Of a DNA stretch of 64,000 nucleotides, positions 55,185 through 64,000 are shown piece by piece (positions within the stretch are counted from its first letter, which is position 1; each line of letters opens with the position of its first letter). The translations under genes and the position numbers were made by a program. The notes under the pieces were generated by a model. The model saw only the letters and a program-made list of their open reading frames with translations. It was not told the DNA's origin and did no database searches. Source of the stretch: Singulisphaera acidiphila DSM 18658 (GTDB taxonomy: Bacteria; Planctomycetota; Planctomycetia; Isosphaerales; Isosphaeraceae); the NCBI RefSeq assembly GCF_000242455.2, contig NC_019892.1, forward strand, positions 5,652,744 through 5,716,743, written 5' to 3'.

Positions 55185-55523
55185 TCAAAATATGAAACAT
55201 AAATTCAGTGTGCCGATAGTAATTGCTATCCACCAGAGTTCCCACAGATACAGAGGGAATCGCAAGTTTAGAACCAAGGGGACACCCAAGACTGCGGCAT
55301 CAACCATAAAGATGCATAACCGGCATCTGGGAATTCGCCAAGTATCAAATATTATAGCGAGGTCAATGCCCAAGATGGGAATGAGAATCATGAGCAACCA
55401 AAGTCTAAGCTTTGTTGGTCCGTAACGTGCTGTCTTGACCCCCCAGCTACGTGTTGCACTAAGCCTGAGAACAGATAGTGGTATTGCTAAAAACATAGAA
55501 TAGAACGTCGCAAAGCTTAGCAT
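55185..55523 (-). CDS. Possible small membrane protein in the low-GC island
   Basis: A 112-residue frame with three hydrophobic stretches: MLSFATFYSMFLAIPLSVLR, LRLWLLMILIPILGIDLAII and ELWWIAITIGTLNLCFIF. The base composition is far from that of neighbours, so if real it is of foreign origin. No clear ribosome site is seen before the ATG and I recognise no family. Hydrophobic frames appear easily in A+T-rich DNA, so this could be chance. Confidence 0.35.
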   Translation of the reverse strand: MLSFATFYSMFLAIPLSVLRLSATRSWGVKTARYGPTKLRLWLLMILIPILGIDLAIIFDTWRIPRCRLCIFMVDAAVLGVPLVLNLRFPLYLWELWWIAITIGTLNLCFIF

Positions 55524-55673
55524 AATAATGATCCAGTATTATATCTGTAAAATGCTAATTTGTTGAAAATTTATTGATTTCTCGTGTTGGTGTATTATGG
55601 CTTTATTTGTCTGTTTGAAAGCTGGATCGAAGGCCGGCATGGCCGAGAGCGGCGTTGAGGAGTAAGATGGTAA

Positions 55674-56460
55674 TTATGGCCTTGCTCTTGCTGCTCGAGT
55701 CGGCTCGGCGGGGGCTAATCCAGCTCTCGATATAGCACGTGAGCTTTCGCCACGGAAAGCCGATAGTGGTTTACTTTGGCGTTGTGCGCGGCCCGGAATG
55801 CCGAAACTGTCCAAGGATATCCTAATGTGTGATCTGCCGGAGGACGACCCCCAAGGCATCGTATGAGTTCGGTTTTCGTTCTTGTTTCGGCTCGACGGAG
55901 CCCCTGTTTGGCCTACGAGAACATCATCCTCGATCGGAGTGTACCCTGGGCTGGACGGTGGGAGTGGCAGAACCTTCGCCCCCGTCTGCTTGATCGCGTT
56001 CGCCACCACGGCACTCTGATGGGGCTTGAGGTTATTGAAAATGACCACATCTCCCTTGTGCAGTTCCGGCGCCAGTGATCGTTCCACGTACTGTTGGAAC
56101 GTTGCTGTGCCGGTCGCTCTTGGGAGTGCCAGCGGGGCGCGCACTCCGTTCAGTCCCCAGCCCGCGATCACGGTGATCGTCGCCCAGGAGGCGGGTGCCG
56201 AGCCCGCCGCCCGCTCACCCCTCGGGGCTCGGGCGAGGGGCGGAGTCATCGCCGTGGTGATCCTCGCCTTGTTCACGAAAACAAACTTCTTTGCCTCGAT
56301 TTTGAGAACCTTTCGCCGGAACGAACGTCGCTTCTTTTGCACGGTAGGGTTGGTCACGCAGGCTGGCGTGTAGGCTCTTCTTCTTGAAGGTCAGCAGGTC
56401 ACCCGGATCTATCCCTCTCTATGGAATTATTCGCGCGTGCGATCAGATGGTAAATCGCTG
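55674..56460 (-). pseudogene. Decayed IS630-family transposase
   Basis: The minus strand contains parts of an IS630-type DDE transposase in more than one frame. One part at 56341-56400 reads DLLTFKKKSLHASLRDQPYR; the next, in another frame, contains VFVNKARITTAMTPPLARAP, ATITVIAGWGLNGVRAPL, VVIFNNLKPHQSAVVANAI and LPLPPSSPGYTPIEDD. The catalytic acids are altered: the family has FVDE and MDNLRPH, here FVNK and FNNLKPH. The last acid region is followed by unrelated sequence. Frameshift plus active-site loss show it is dead. The N-terminal helix-turn-helix was not found. Confidence 0.75.
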
Positions 56461-56482
56461 TTAATGAGGAGTGACCCACCCA

Positions 56483-57271
56483 ATGACCGCGACCGAGAAG
56501 GATTTTACTCCGATCCAGAGCGACTACGAGTTCTTCGTCGCCCACGCCACCGAAGCCGAGGCCGATCTGACCGCCTACCTGGATTGGCTTGGGGAGATCC
56601 GACCTGATGCCGGCGCAGACCGAGTCCGGCTCCTCGACTTTGGCTGCGGCCCGGGTACGTTCACCGAGCTGTTCCTGGCTCGGGCCGGTTGGCCGGCCGA
56701 GCAAGTGGAACTCGCACTCGTCGAGCCAGTCGACGACTATCGACGCGCGGCCGTCACGCGGCTTCAAGGGCACGCGACATCACCCGTTCATGCCTGGACG
56801 CAGTTGCCGGAGGGGCTGGTCGAGCCGTTTGATCTGGCGCTCTCGAATCATGTCTTCTACTACGTTCCGGCCTTGCGTGAGGAACTCGCGCGGATTGTGC
56901 GAGCACTCAAGCCCGACGGGGCGTTTCTGGCGGCGATCGCCGGCAACGATAATGTTCTCATCCAGGTCTGGGTCGAAGCCTTCGCCCGGCTCGGCCGGCC
57001 GGTCCCCTATCACACGGCCGAAGCGTTTGAGGACGCTCTCGGGACGCTTCACTTTCCATTCCGCCGCAAGGAAGTCCGCTACACGCTCGCCTTTCCCGAC
57101 TCCGAAGAGAATCGAGGAAAGATCCTTCACTTCCTGCTGGGAGAACATTTTGGAGAGATCCCGCGTGCGACGGCCCTCGGTTTTCTTGACCCTTACTCCG
57201 CTAATCATCGCATCGAGATGAACGCGAAACACTTCCAATATTGCGTTCGACGTTCGCCCGGAACGCCGTGA
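56483..57271 (+). CDS. Class I SAM-dependent methyltransferase
   Basis: A 262-residue cytoplasmic methyltransferase. The SAM motif is VRLLDFGCGPGTFTELFLAR, with the acidic second strand end LALVEPVDDYRRAA. Later blocks are FDLALSNHVFYYVPALREEL and LARIVRALKPDGAFLAAIAG. No substrate domain is recognised. The ATG at 56483 follows GAGGAG by about 11 bases; a GTG at 56471 is in frame. It borders the low-GC island and has normal high GC itself. Confidence 0.85.
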   Translation: MTATEKDFTPIQSDYEFFVAHATEAEADLTAYLDWLGEIRPDAGADRVRLLDFGCGPGTFTELFLARAGWPAEQVELALVEPVDDYRRAAVTRLQGHATSPVHAWTQLPEGLVEPFDLALSNHVFYYVPALREELARIVRALKPDGAFLAAIAGNDNVLIQVWVEAFARLGRPVPYHTAEAFEDALGTLHFPFRRKEVRYTLAFPDSEENRGKILHFLLGEHFGEIPRATALGFLDPYSANHRIEMNAKHFQYCVRRSPGTP

Positions 57272-57445
57272 CTCGATCGCGATGGAGCTTGGGGGAGGGG
57301 AGACGATTCGCACTTGCTGGGGTGTTCGGAAAATCCTTCCCAGCCGTCTAAGTCCTCGGCTGTCGTGGTGTGATCCGCAACAAAAAAGGAAATCGGCGGC
57401 GGGAAGGAATTCGAGACTGCGATGAACACGCTCGTGAAATGAGGC

Positions 57446-57461
57446 CGAGGCGGAAGCCTCG
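57446..57461 (+). terminator. Short hairpin after the methyltransferase gene
   Basis: CGAGGC (57446-57451) and GCCTCG (57456-57461) pair around a GGAA tetraloop. It lies about 175 bases past the stop of the methyltransferase gene and close to the convergent thioredoxin-like gene. No T-run; a weak candidate. Confidence 0.3.
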
Positions 57462-57556
57462 TCCTGACCGCAAGGCGGCCGACGTTGTGATGCTACCTCG
57501 AGCTGAGGTCACACCCGAGCGAACGGCTTCGTTCGACGAAGGCGTGTTTGGATCGA

Positions 57557-57976
57557 TTACTTCGGATTGAGGAAATCGACAAACTGGCGAACGTTACGGT
57601 ATCCGACGCCATGCTTGTAGGCTCGCCCCATCCCGTCAAGGACGACGTAGGAGGGGAGACTCTGGACACCGTATGCCTGCATGAGCTGAGGATTCGCGTC
57701 GGCATCGATGACGCGCAAGTCGTGTCCAGGCAGGGAAACATTCGGCAATGTTTGCGACTTCATCTGGATACAGGCGGGGCACCAGGATGCAGTGAAGAAG
57801 AGGATCGAATGCTTCTTGGCCACCGGCTTCGGCACGGAAACTTTGAGCGCAGCCGCTGTGGCCGGAACGACCCGAGCGGAAAGCGAGAGAGCCGATCGAA
57901 CCGGTTGGGCCTCGAGGACGCCGGAGCCGAGCGGTGATGACCACATAAGACTAAGAACGAGAATAAGATCATGCAT
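57557..57976 (-). CDS. Thioredoxin-like exported protein
   Basis: A 139-residue protein with a likely signal peptide (HDLILVLSLMWSSPLGSGVL). The mature part is a thioredoxin fold with the redox site SILFFTASWCPACIQMKSQT (WCPAC), the cis-Pro region VQSLPSYVVLDGMGRAYKHG, and VIDADANPQLMQAYGV. It probably acts in the periplasm in disulfide exchange or reduction. The start is uncertain: AAGGAG lies before a cluster of ATG/TTG codons; 57976 is preferred because the signal peptide starts there. Confidence 0.8.
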   Translation of the reverse strand: MHDLILVLSLMWSSPLGSGVLEAQPVRSALSLSARVVPATAAALKVSVPKPVAKKHSILFFTASWCPACIQMKSQTLPNVSLPGHDLRVIDADANPQLMQAYGVQSLPSYVVLDGMGRAYKHGVGYRNVRQFVDFLNPK

Positions 57977-58343
57977 CAAACTCATCATCTCCTTCAAGGT
58001 GATCGTTCAAGTCAAGTTGAACCAGGATAATCACCGAAATCCAGTCGTTCAACCCATTCTTTGTAAATTGTGCAAATCCGGTGAGTCGCGAAATTGTTGT
58101 TGTTTTCGCTCTTTCGAGATTTGCAGGCGCGATCAGTCAGGAGAATTGATTTGATCGCTGATTCGTGTGGATCTGTGGGAATTGTATGAATTCAATTGTT
58201 GAATTTATGGGTTTCGTGATAAATGGTCGTTCGATTTTGACGGTGTTCCGATCGAGTTTGGGGTTGGCCTTGTTGGTGCGAAGGGGGAGAATTGGTAATC
58301 TGAGGACGAATTGATCTGCAATGCCATGCGGGGCTGCCGAACT
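57977..58343. other. Intergenic region between divergent genes
   Basis: About 365 bases, richer in A+T than neighbouring coding DNA. It contains the small dyad ATTCAATTGTTGAAT at 58190-58204, which could be an operator. No gene or larger repeat is supported. It should hold promoters for the thioredoxin-like and YqgE genes. Confidence 0.4.
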
Positions 58344-58901
58344 ATGAACTCTCTCAAGGGCCAACTCGTTATTGCGACCCCTCAGCTCGACACCCCGATC
58401 TTTTCGCGGTCCGTCATTCTCATGCTCGATCATGGAGAAGATGGGGCGATGGGGGTGATCTTGAACCACCCGATGAACGTCGTCGTGACCGACCTCTCGG
58501 GCCGAATCTTCGATGAGGAGTTTGTCTGGGACAAAACCCTCTGCCTGGGCGGACCGGTCACGGGGCCGCTCTTGGTGCTGCATACCATCGAAGAAATGGC
58601 CGATCAGCAGGTGATCCCCGGCGTCTACTGCACGATGGAAGCGACCAAGGTCCAGGAACTCATCAGCCGAAAGTCGGAGCCGTCGCTCGTGATCGCCAAC
58701 TATTCCGGGTGGGGCCCCGACCAGTTGGAAAGCGAGTTCGAGACCGATTCCTGGCTCACGCTGCCCGCCCAGATTGCGCACATCTTTCGCGAGGCGGATG
58801 ACAAGGAACTCTGGAAAGCGGTGGTCAGCGAGGTCAATACCCAGAAACTTTCCGAGTTTCTGGGGCTCCGGGAGCTGCCTGCCGACCCTACCGTGAACTG
58901 A
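58344..58901 (+). CDS. YqgE/AlgH family protein
   Basis: A 185-residue protein of the YqgE/AlgH (DUF179) family. It starts MNSLKGQLVIATPQLDTPIF. The family blocks are RSVILMLDHGEDGAMGVILN, LGGPVTGPLLVLHTIEE, SLVIANYSGWGPDQLESEFE and TDSWLTLPAQIAHIF. The family is widespread in bacteria but its molecular function is unclear; AlgH has been reported to influence alginate regulation. It is encoded alone, between a divergent thioredoxin-like gene and the large helicase-nuclease gene. Confidence 0.92.
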   Translation: MNSLKGQLVIATPQLDTPIFSRSVILMLDHGEDGAMGVILNHPMNVVVTDLSGRIFDEEFVWDKTLCLGGPVTGPLLVLHTIEEMADQQVIPGVYCTMEATKVQELISRKSEPSLVIANYSGWGPDQLESEFETDSWLTLPAQIAHIFREADDKELWKAVVSEVNTQKLSEFLGLRELPADPTVN

Positions 58902-59191
58902 AGCGGTTGAGTCACGGGGGAACGCAGATCCTCCATCAAAAATGGGTTGGTTGCCTGGTTTTCGTCGAGCTTCGGCCGTGTGCGACGGCCACGGTGTCGT
59001 CGCCTGCTCTGCTTTCCGAAAGCGGGCTGCGCTGCTAGGATGAAGCCGCCTCAAACGTGCCGACGTGGACGCGATGCCGGCCCCGCAAATGGTGGGCGCG
59101 AGCGATCGTCGCACTTGCCTTCGCGTCCGGGGTCTTTTGGGGGGGCGAACCCAACGGCCACCCGGCGCATCGTTCGAGGGAAGCGCTGGTC

Positions 59192-62100
59192 ATGGCGAAC
59201 GACGATCCCGTGGGCTCGAGACTGAATGCCGACCGGAGGGACCTGCTCGACCTGAGTCTGCGAAACCCTCTGCTGAACTACCGTCCGAGGTCGCGCGGGC
59301 TGGAGATCGTGGGGGAGTCGCCGCCGGACGTGTTCCGGATCCTCGTCCGGGAAGGACGGGTGATGACCTTCCTCCACGACCCGACCGCCCCCGAAGATCC
59401 CGAGCCGGCGCCGGAGTCGACGTCTCTTCCCGAGCGGAATCCCGCGTCCCTGTCCCTTCCCGAGTCGGCTCCGCACCAGGCCCCTGAGCCGCCCGCCGAG
59501 CCTGCCCTTGAACCGCCACAAGCACCGAGTCCCGACTCGCTGGCGATGACGCTTCCCGCTGGCCCGGTCTCCGAGCCTGGGCATGAGGCTCCTCCTTCAC
59601 CACCTGCGGATCTGGTGACCGAGCCTCGTCCGGACGAGCCCCCTGTACCCTCGGTTTCCACGTCGACGACCGACCTCAAGCTTCAAACGGCCTTGTCGGC
59701 CACGCGGCTGGAGTCACGTTTGCTGGCCATCTACTTGGCGGCCAGGACCTCGATTGAAGAGCAGGGGGTCAACACGCTCTTCCTCGCCCAGGGGATGCTT
59801 TCCTGGCACGAGGCCGACGCTCCCCAGAAGCGGCTGAGTGCCCCGCTCGTGCTGATCCCGGTCGAGCTGGCGAGGACCAGCGCCCGGGATCGGTTCCGGC
59901 TTCGCCATGACGGCGAGGACTTGGGCGTGAACCTCTCGCTGGCGGAACGGCTCAAGGCCGAGTTCCAGATTGCGCTGCCTGCGATACCCGACGCGGATGA
60001 CCTTGATGTGGCCGCCTACTTCGACGCCGTGGCCGAGGCCGTGCAAGGCCGGCCCCAATGGGAGGTCCGACGCGACGCGATCGCCCTCGGATTCTTCTCA
60101 TTCGGCAAGTTCCTCATGTACGTGGACCTGGATGAACAGAGCTGGCCCGAAGAGGCCCGACCGGCCGGACATCCGATTCTCAAAGCCTTGCTGGGCGCTG
60201 GTTTCCAGGAACCGGCGGCGGAGGCTGGTGAGGATGAGTCGATCGACCGCTTCTTCGACCCTCGGGAGAACCGCCAGGTCGTCGACGCCGACAGCACGCA
60301 GATGCTCGCGCTCCTCGACGCCGATCGGGGCCGAAACCTGGTGATCCAGGGGCCCCCGGGGACCGGCAAGTCGCAGACGATCACGAACCTGATCGCCGAA
60401 GCGGCCGGCAAAGGGAAGAAAGTCCTGTTCGTGGCCGAGAAGATGGCCGCGCTCGAGGTGGTCAAGCGGCGGCTCGACGCGGCCGGGCTCGGGGGGGCCT
60501 GCCTGGAGCTCCACAGCCACAAGACCAAGAAAAAAGGGGTCCTCGACGAGCTGCGGCGGACCCTGGAGCTGACCCGCCCGCGCCTCGGCCCGATCGATGA
60601 CGACCTTCGCTTGCTGGTGGAGGTGCGCGACCGCCTGAACGCGTACAGCGACGCAGTCAACACGCCGATCGCCGCCAGCGGCGTCACACCGCACGAGGCG
60701 TTCGGTGAGTTCTTGAACCTGCGCGAGGGCTCAACGCCGGTCGCGCCGCCCCGTCCCGAACTGCCGGCGCTGCTCACCTGGACCGGCTTCGACTTCAAGC
60801 GCCGGCTTGATCTCGTCGAGCAATTGCAGGCTCGACTCGCCCAGGCGGGCGTTCCGCGCGATCACCCGTTCTTCGGCAGTCGCCGCACGATGCTCCTGGC
60901 GAGTGAGGAGGAGCAGCTCCTTGGTTTGATCGCCCAGGCGCGGCGGGCGACCGATCGGTTGCGTGACGCCGCGAGTCGGCTCGCGGCGCAACTCGGTTTC
61001 GATCCTCCCGAGGGGGGCGATCGGGTGGAGATCCTCCTCCGCTCCGCACGCTGGGCCGGGATGGAGGCGCTCCGGACCGGGGCCGACCTTCGGACCGAGG
61101 ATTGGGAATCGAGAGCCACCGAGACCGAGGATTTGCTCAAGGACGGTAAGGCCCTGGCCAACCTCCACCAACACCACGACGAAACGGTGATCCCCGAGGC
61201 CTGGGACCAGGACCTGCTTGAGACCCGCCACGACCTGAACGTCACCGGGCGGCGGTGGTGGCGGTTCATCTCGCCAACTTATTGGCGAACCAGGCGCCGT
61301 GTGGCCATGCTCTGCCGGGGCACGCCCCCGCGCGGCCTTGACGAGCAACTCGCCTTGATCGACGCGATCATGGCCGCGCGGCGGTATCGCGAGACCGTCC
61401 GCCGGCATGAGGCCCTGGCCGCCCGCCTGTTCGGGCCGCAATGGCGCGGCGAGCGCTCGAACTGGGCGGACCTGGCGACGGTCTCCCACACGGTCGTGAG
61501 CCTCCATGCGGATGTACGGGAGGGCCTGGTGCCCCCCGCCGTCATCGACCTGCTGGCGACTCGGCCGAGCTTGTCGGGCCTGCATGCTCTGACCTCTGCC
61601 GTCGAGGAGGCACTCACCGCCCGGCACGCGGCGATCCAGCCGCTTTTCACGTTCCTCAACCTCGACGAGCCGGTCCGATTCGGGCCGGCTGGATACGAAC
61701 ACCTTGGCCTGCAAGATCAGGCGGCCTTGCTGGAGCTCTGGGCGGCCCGGGCGAACGACCTTCGCGGGCTCGCCGCCTGGAACTTTCAGGTGAATGGATG
61801 CAGAAATGAAGGGCTAGATGAAGTGGTGGCCCTGGCCGAGTGGTGGCCAGAGGCCCGCCACCACCTGGCGCAAACGTTCCGCCGCTGGTGGTACGAAGGG
61901 TTGCTGGAACAGGCCTACCGCGAGCGGCCCTCGCTTGCCGGGTTCGAGGGGACGAGCCAGGATCAGGCTGTGGCCAGGTTCCGCGAGCTGGACCGGCTTG
62001 CCCTTCGGCATGCCCAGGCCCGCCTGGCCCACGACCACTGGCAAGGGCTGCCACGGAAAGGGGGAGGGGGGCAAATCGCCGTCCTCCGCCGCGAGTTCGA

Positions 62101-64000
62101 GAAGAAATCGCGGCACATTCCCGTTCGCCAACTGATGGTTCGGGCCGGCAACGCGGTCCAGGCGATCAAGCCCGTCTTCATGATGAGCCCGATGTCGGTC
62201 GCCTCGTATCTGCCCCCGGGTTCGCTCCAGTTCGACCTGGTCGTCTTCGACGAGGCCAGCCAGGTCCGGCCGGTCGACGCCCTCGGGGCCTTGTTGCGCG
62301 GGCGGAATGCGGTCGTCGTCGGCGACAGCCGGCAGCTTCCCCCGACCAACTTCTTCGACCGGCTCACGGGAGGAACCGATGACGGTGACGATGACGAGGC
62401 CTTGCACGACGTGGAGAGCATTCTCGGCCTCTTTGTCTCGCAGGGCGCGCCCCAGCGAATGCTCCGCTGGCATTACCGAAGCCGGCATGAGTCGCTGATC
62501 GCCGTCTCCAACCACGAGTTCTACGACAACCGCCTCGTCGTCTTTCCCAGCCCCGACGCCGGGCGAAGTGAGTCGGGCCTGGTCTTTCGCCACCTGCCGC
62601 AGACCCACTATGACCGGGGGCGAACCCGCACCAACCCCGGCGAGGCCGAGGAGGTTGCCCGTGCCGTTTTGACGTTCGCTCGCGAGCAGCTTGCTCGACC
62701 GGAATCGAGCCGTCAGACCCTCGGCGTGGCGGCCTTCAGCGTTTCGCAGATGCAGGCGATCATCGACCAGTTGGAACGTCTGCGTCGTGAAGACCCTGCC
62801 ACTGAAGAGTTCTTTGCGACCGGGACCGTGGAACCCTTTTTCGTCAAGAACCTCGAGAACGTTCAAGGGGACGAACGTGACGTCATTTTCATCAGCGTCG
62901 GTTATGGTCGGACGGCGGATGGAAATCTGGCGATGAACTTCGGACCGCTGAACAACGAGGGGGGTGAGCGCCGTTTGAACGTGCTGATCACCCGCGCCCG
63001 GCGCCGTTGCGAGGTCTTCACCAACCTGACGGCCGGTGACATCGACCTTGCCCGCACCAACGCCCGTGGAGTCCGGGCCCTGAAAGTCTTTTTCTCCTAC
63101 GCGCAGACCGGCATGCTCGATGCCGTCGCGGCGACCGGAGCGGAACCTGCCTCTCCCTTTGAGAAGGCGGTGAACGGTGCGCTGACGGCCGCCGGGCATC
63201 GCGTTCAAGAGCGGATCGGCACCTCGGGGTTCCGGCTCGAGATGGGGGTCGTCGATCCGGACAGGCCCAGCCACTACCTGGTCGGGGTCGAATGCGATGG
63301 GCCGGTCTACCAGAGTGCTCGATCGGCCCGCGACCGTGACCGGTTACGACAGCAAGTGCTCGAAAACCTGGGGTGGAAACTCCATCGGATCTGGAGTGCG
63401 GAGTGGTTCCGCGATCCCGACGGTGAACTGAACAAGGCCTGTGCCGCGATCAATGCCGCCCAAGCTGTGTCGCTGGCCGTCGAACCGTCCGGTCCTGTCT
63501 CCGATCTCGATCCCGAGCCGGATCCGGAGCCTGGGGAAGTGCCTTCCGAGTCGAAGAAGGCCGACGACCCGGTCGCTGGGGACCTGATTGCGGATTCCGC
63601 CGCGATTCCGGCCTACCAGCTTGCGACCTTGGACGTCAAGCTTGGTGAGCAAGAACTTCATGAAGTGCCGCCGCGTCGGATGTCTTCATGGGTTGTCCAG
63701 GTGGTTCGAGCGGAAGGTCCGATCCTGGCTTCGGAGATCGCGCGGCGGCTCGCCGACGCGGCCGGCGTCAAACGGATTGGCAACCGGATCCAGGCGGCCT
63801 TTGACTTGGCGTTCGAGCTTTCGATCCGCCAGGGCACGCTCCGTCGCGAGGGGGATTTTCTCTGGCTGACTGAGATGAATCAGCCGCCCGTGCGTGATCG
63901 AAGCGCCTTGCCCACGGCCTCGCGCAAGCTGGACCTCATTGCGCCGGAAGAGATCGGGGCGGCGGTCGAACGTGTCGTGACCGAGGCCCTTGGCATGGAG
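59192..64000 (+). CDS. DUF4011-helicase-nuclease-DUF3320 protein (3' partial, Hhe-like)
   Basis: At least 1,603 codons in one uninterrupted frame, running off the right edge. Residues 13-45 match DUF4011 (DRRDLLDLSLRNPLLNYRPR). A Pro/Glu-rich insert (about 70-160) follows. Walker A is VIQGPPGTGKSQTITNLIAE near residue 390. Walker B is FDLVVFDEASQVRPVDALGA near 1020. Superfamily I helicase motifs include VVVGDSRQLPPTNFF, LRWHYRSRHESLIAVSNHEF, VQGDERDVIFISVGYGR and LNVLITRARRRCEVFT. Residues about 1320-1410 form a Vsr/MTES_1575-like endonuclease (SPFEKAVNGALTAAGHRVQE, GVECDGPVYQSARSARDRDR). Residues about 1495-1560 resemble DUF3320 (SSWVVQVVRAEGPILASEIA). A single-gene antiphage system of this DUF4011-helicase-Vsr design is known as Hhe; function here is inferred. 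GAGGGAAG precedes the ATG. Confidence 0.9.
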   Translation, partial: MANDDPVGSRLNADRRDLLDLSLRNPLLNYRPRSRGLEIVGESPPDVFRILVREGRVMTFLHDPTAPEDPEPAPESTSLPERNPASLSLPESAPHQAPEPPAEPALEPPQAPSPDSLAMTLPAGPVSEPGHEAPPSPPADLVTEPRPDEPPVPSVSTSTTDLKLQTALSATRLESRLLAIYLAARTSIEEQGVNTLFLAQGMLSWHEADAPQKRLSAPLVLIPVELARTSARDRFRLRHDGEDLGVNLSLAERLKAEFQIALPAIPDADDLDVAAYFDAVAEAVQGRPQWEVRRDAIALGFFSFGKFLMYVDLDEQSWPEEARPAGHPILKALLGAGFQEPAAEAGEDESIDRFFDPRENRQVVDADSTQMLALLDADRGRNLVIQGPPGTGKSQTITNLIAEAAGKGKKVLFVAEKMAALEVVKRRLDAAGLGGACLELHSHKTKKKGVLDELRRTLELTRPRLGPIDDDLRLLVEVRDRLNAYSDAVNTPIAASGVTPHEAFGEFLNLREGSTPVAPPRPELPALLTWTGFDFKRRLDLVEQLQARLAQAGVPRDHPFFGSRRTMLLASEEEQLLGLIAQARRATDRLRDAASRLAAQLGFDPPEGGDRVEILLRSARWAGMEALRTGADLRTEDWESRATETEDLLKDGKALANLHQHHDETVIPEAWDQDLLETRHDLNVTGRRWWRFISPTYWRTRRRVAMLCRGTPPRGLDEQLALIDAIMAARRYRETVRRHEALAARLFGPQWRGERSNWADLATVSHTVVSLHADVREGLVPPAVIDLLATRPSLSGLHALTSAVEEALTARHAAIQPLFTFLNLDEPVRFGPAGYEHLGLQDQAALLELWAARANDLRGLAAWNFQVNGCRNEGLDEVVALAEWWPEARHHLAQTFRRWWYEGLLEQAYRERPSLAGFEGTSQDQAVARFRELDRLALRHAQARLAHDHWQGLPRKGGGGQIAVLRREFEKKSRHIPVRQLMVRAGNAVQAIKPVFMMSPMSVASYLPPGSLQFDLVVFDEASQVRPVDALGALLRGRNAVVVGDSRQLPPTNFFDRLTGGTDDGDDDEALHDVESILGLFVSQGAPQRMLRWHYRSRHESLIAVSNHEFYDNRLVVFPSPDAGRSESGLVFRHLPQTHYDRGRTRTNPGEAEEVARAVLTFAREQLARPESSRQTLGVAAFSVSQMQAIIDQLERLRREDPATEEFFATGTVEPFFVKNLENVQGDERDVIFISVGYGRTADGNLAMNFGPLNNEGGERRLNVLITRARRRCEVFTNLTAGDIDLARTNARGVRALKVFFSYAQTGMLDAVAATGAEPASPFEKAVNGALTAAGHRVQERIGTSGFRLEMGVVDPDRPSHYLVGVECDGPVYQSARSARDRDRLRQQVLENLGWKLHRIWSAEWFRDPDGELNKACAAINAAQAVSLAVEPSGPVSDLDPEPDPEPGEVPSESKKADDPVAGDLIADSAAIPAYQLATLDVKLGEQELHEVPPRRMSSWVVQVVRAEGPILASEIARRLADAAGVKRIGNRIQAAFDLAFELSIRQGTLRREGDFLWLTEMNQPPVRDRSALPTASRKLDLIAPEEIGAAVERVVTEALGME

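Larger units (their letters stand above)
55055..56482. other. Low-GC island with decayed mobile DNA
   Basis: The first 600 bases after the ClC gene are much richer in A+T than the rest of the window (for example the stretch near 55140-55200 and 55500-55620). A decayed IS630 transposase follows. The island ends at the normal-GC methyltransferase gene. The change in base composition and the transposase remnant point to transferred DNA. Confidence 0.65.

Noticed and set aside
58137-59114. A 325-codon open frame on the minus strand
   Set aside because: It covers the YqgE gene in antisense. YqgE has full family conservation.
61814-63274. A 486-codon open frame on the minus strand
   Set aside because: It is antisense to the helicase part of the DUF4011 protein, whose motifs are intact in the plus frame.
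1-64000. CRISPR arrays, tRNA and rRNA genes
   Set aside because: I looked for regularly spaced direct repeats and for tRNA TPsiC-like GTTCGAATC patterns with matching acceptor stems and found none that could be supported.

Overview
The window looks like a piece of a planctomycete chromosome, most likely of the Isosphaeraceae/Gemmatales type. This is inferred from several family hallmarks: DUF1501 and DUF1549/DUF1553 proteins, a DUF1559 protein with a prepilin-type leader, two DUF1080 proteins, a sulfatase, an ECF sigma factor with a long C-terminal extension, high GC content, frequent TTG/GTG starts, and many secreted proteins of unknown function. Genes are on both strands in short operons, and several gene junctions carry hairpins. 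I found no tRNA, rRNA or CRISPR array.

Layout. 1-4.4 kb: end of a pyridoxamine-phosphate-oxidase-like gene, a tautomerase, a GAF-SpoIIE phosphatase, an ADP-ribosylglycohydrolase and a HAD phosphatase. 4.6-9.2 kb: secreted unknowns, the DUF1559 protein, an exported CYTH-like protein and a small His-rich exported protein. 9.9-14.5 kb: a two-gene CzcA/CzcB-type heavy-metal RND efflux operon with a terminator. 14.9-17.5 kb: an ABC transporter pair. 17.7-22.3 kb: NERD protein, UV-damage endonuclease UvsE, HtrA-like protease and a zinc-ribbon membrane protein. 22.4-29.3 kb: DUF1501, sulfatase, the sigma factor fused to a HlyD-like module, DUF1080 and a methyltransferase. 29.7-36 kb: two large secreted proteins, a second ADP-ribosylglycohydrolase, a small conserved-looking protein and a DUF2382 stress-type protein with an operator-like dyad upstream. 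36-45.6 kb: a DUF1501/DUF1549-DUF1553 pair, a cytochrome c/copper monooxygenase-like/EF-hand protein, a WxxW-repeat secreted protein, a P1 (DmpA-type) peptidase and a beta-helix protein.

45.7-51.5 kb: an arsenic-type cluster on the minus strand (arsR, an exported low-molecular-weight phosphatase/ArsC-like protein, arsM, then a formaldehyde-activating-enzyme homologue), divergent from cytochrome bd oxidase cydAB. 51.6-58.9 kb: DUF1080, a ClC channel with CBS domains, a low-GC island holding a decayed IS630 transposase, a methyltransferase, a thioredoxin-like protein and a YqgE/AlgH protein. From 59.2 kb to the right edge runs one very large gene (over 1,600 codons, unfinished) for a DUF4011-helicase-nuclease-DUF3320 protein, an architecture associated with antiphage defence.

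The points most worth following up are the membrane-tethered sigma-HlyD fusion, the exported phosphatase and atypical Fae homologue in the ars cluster, the helicase-nuclease at the right edge, and several palindromes and inverted repeats. All family assignments come from reading motifs by eye; no database search was run.
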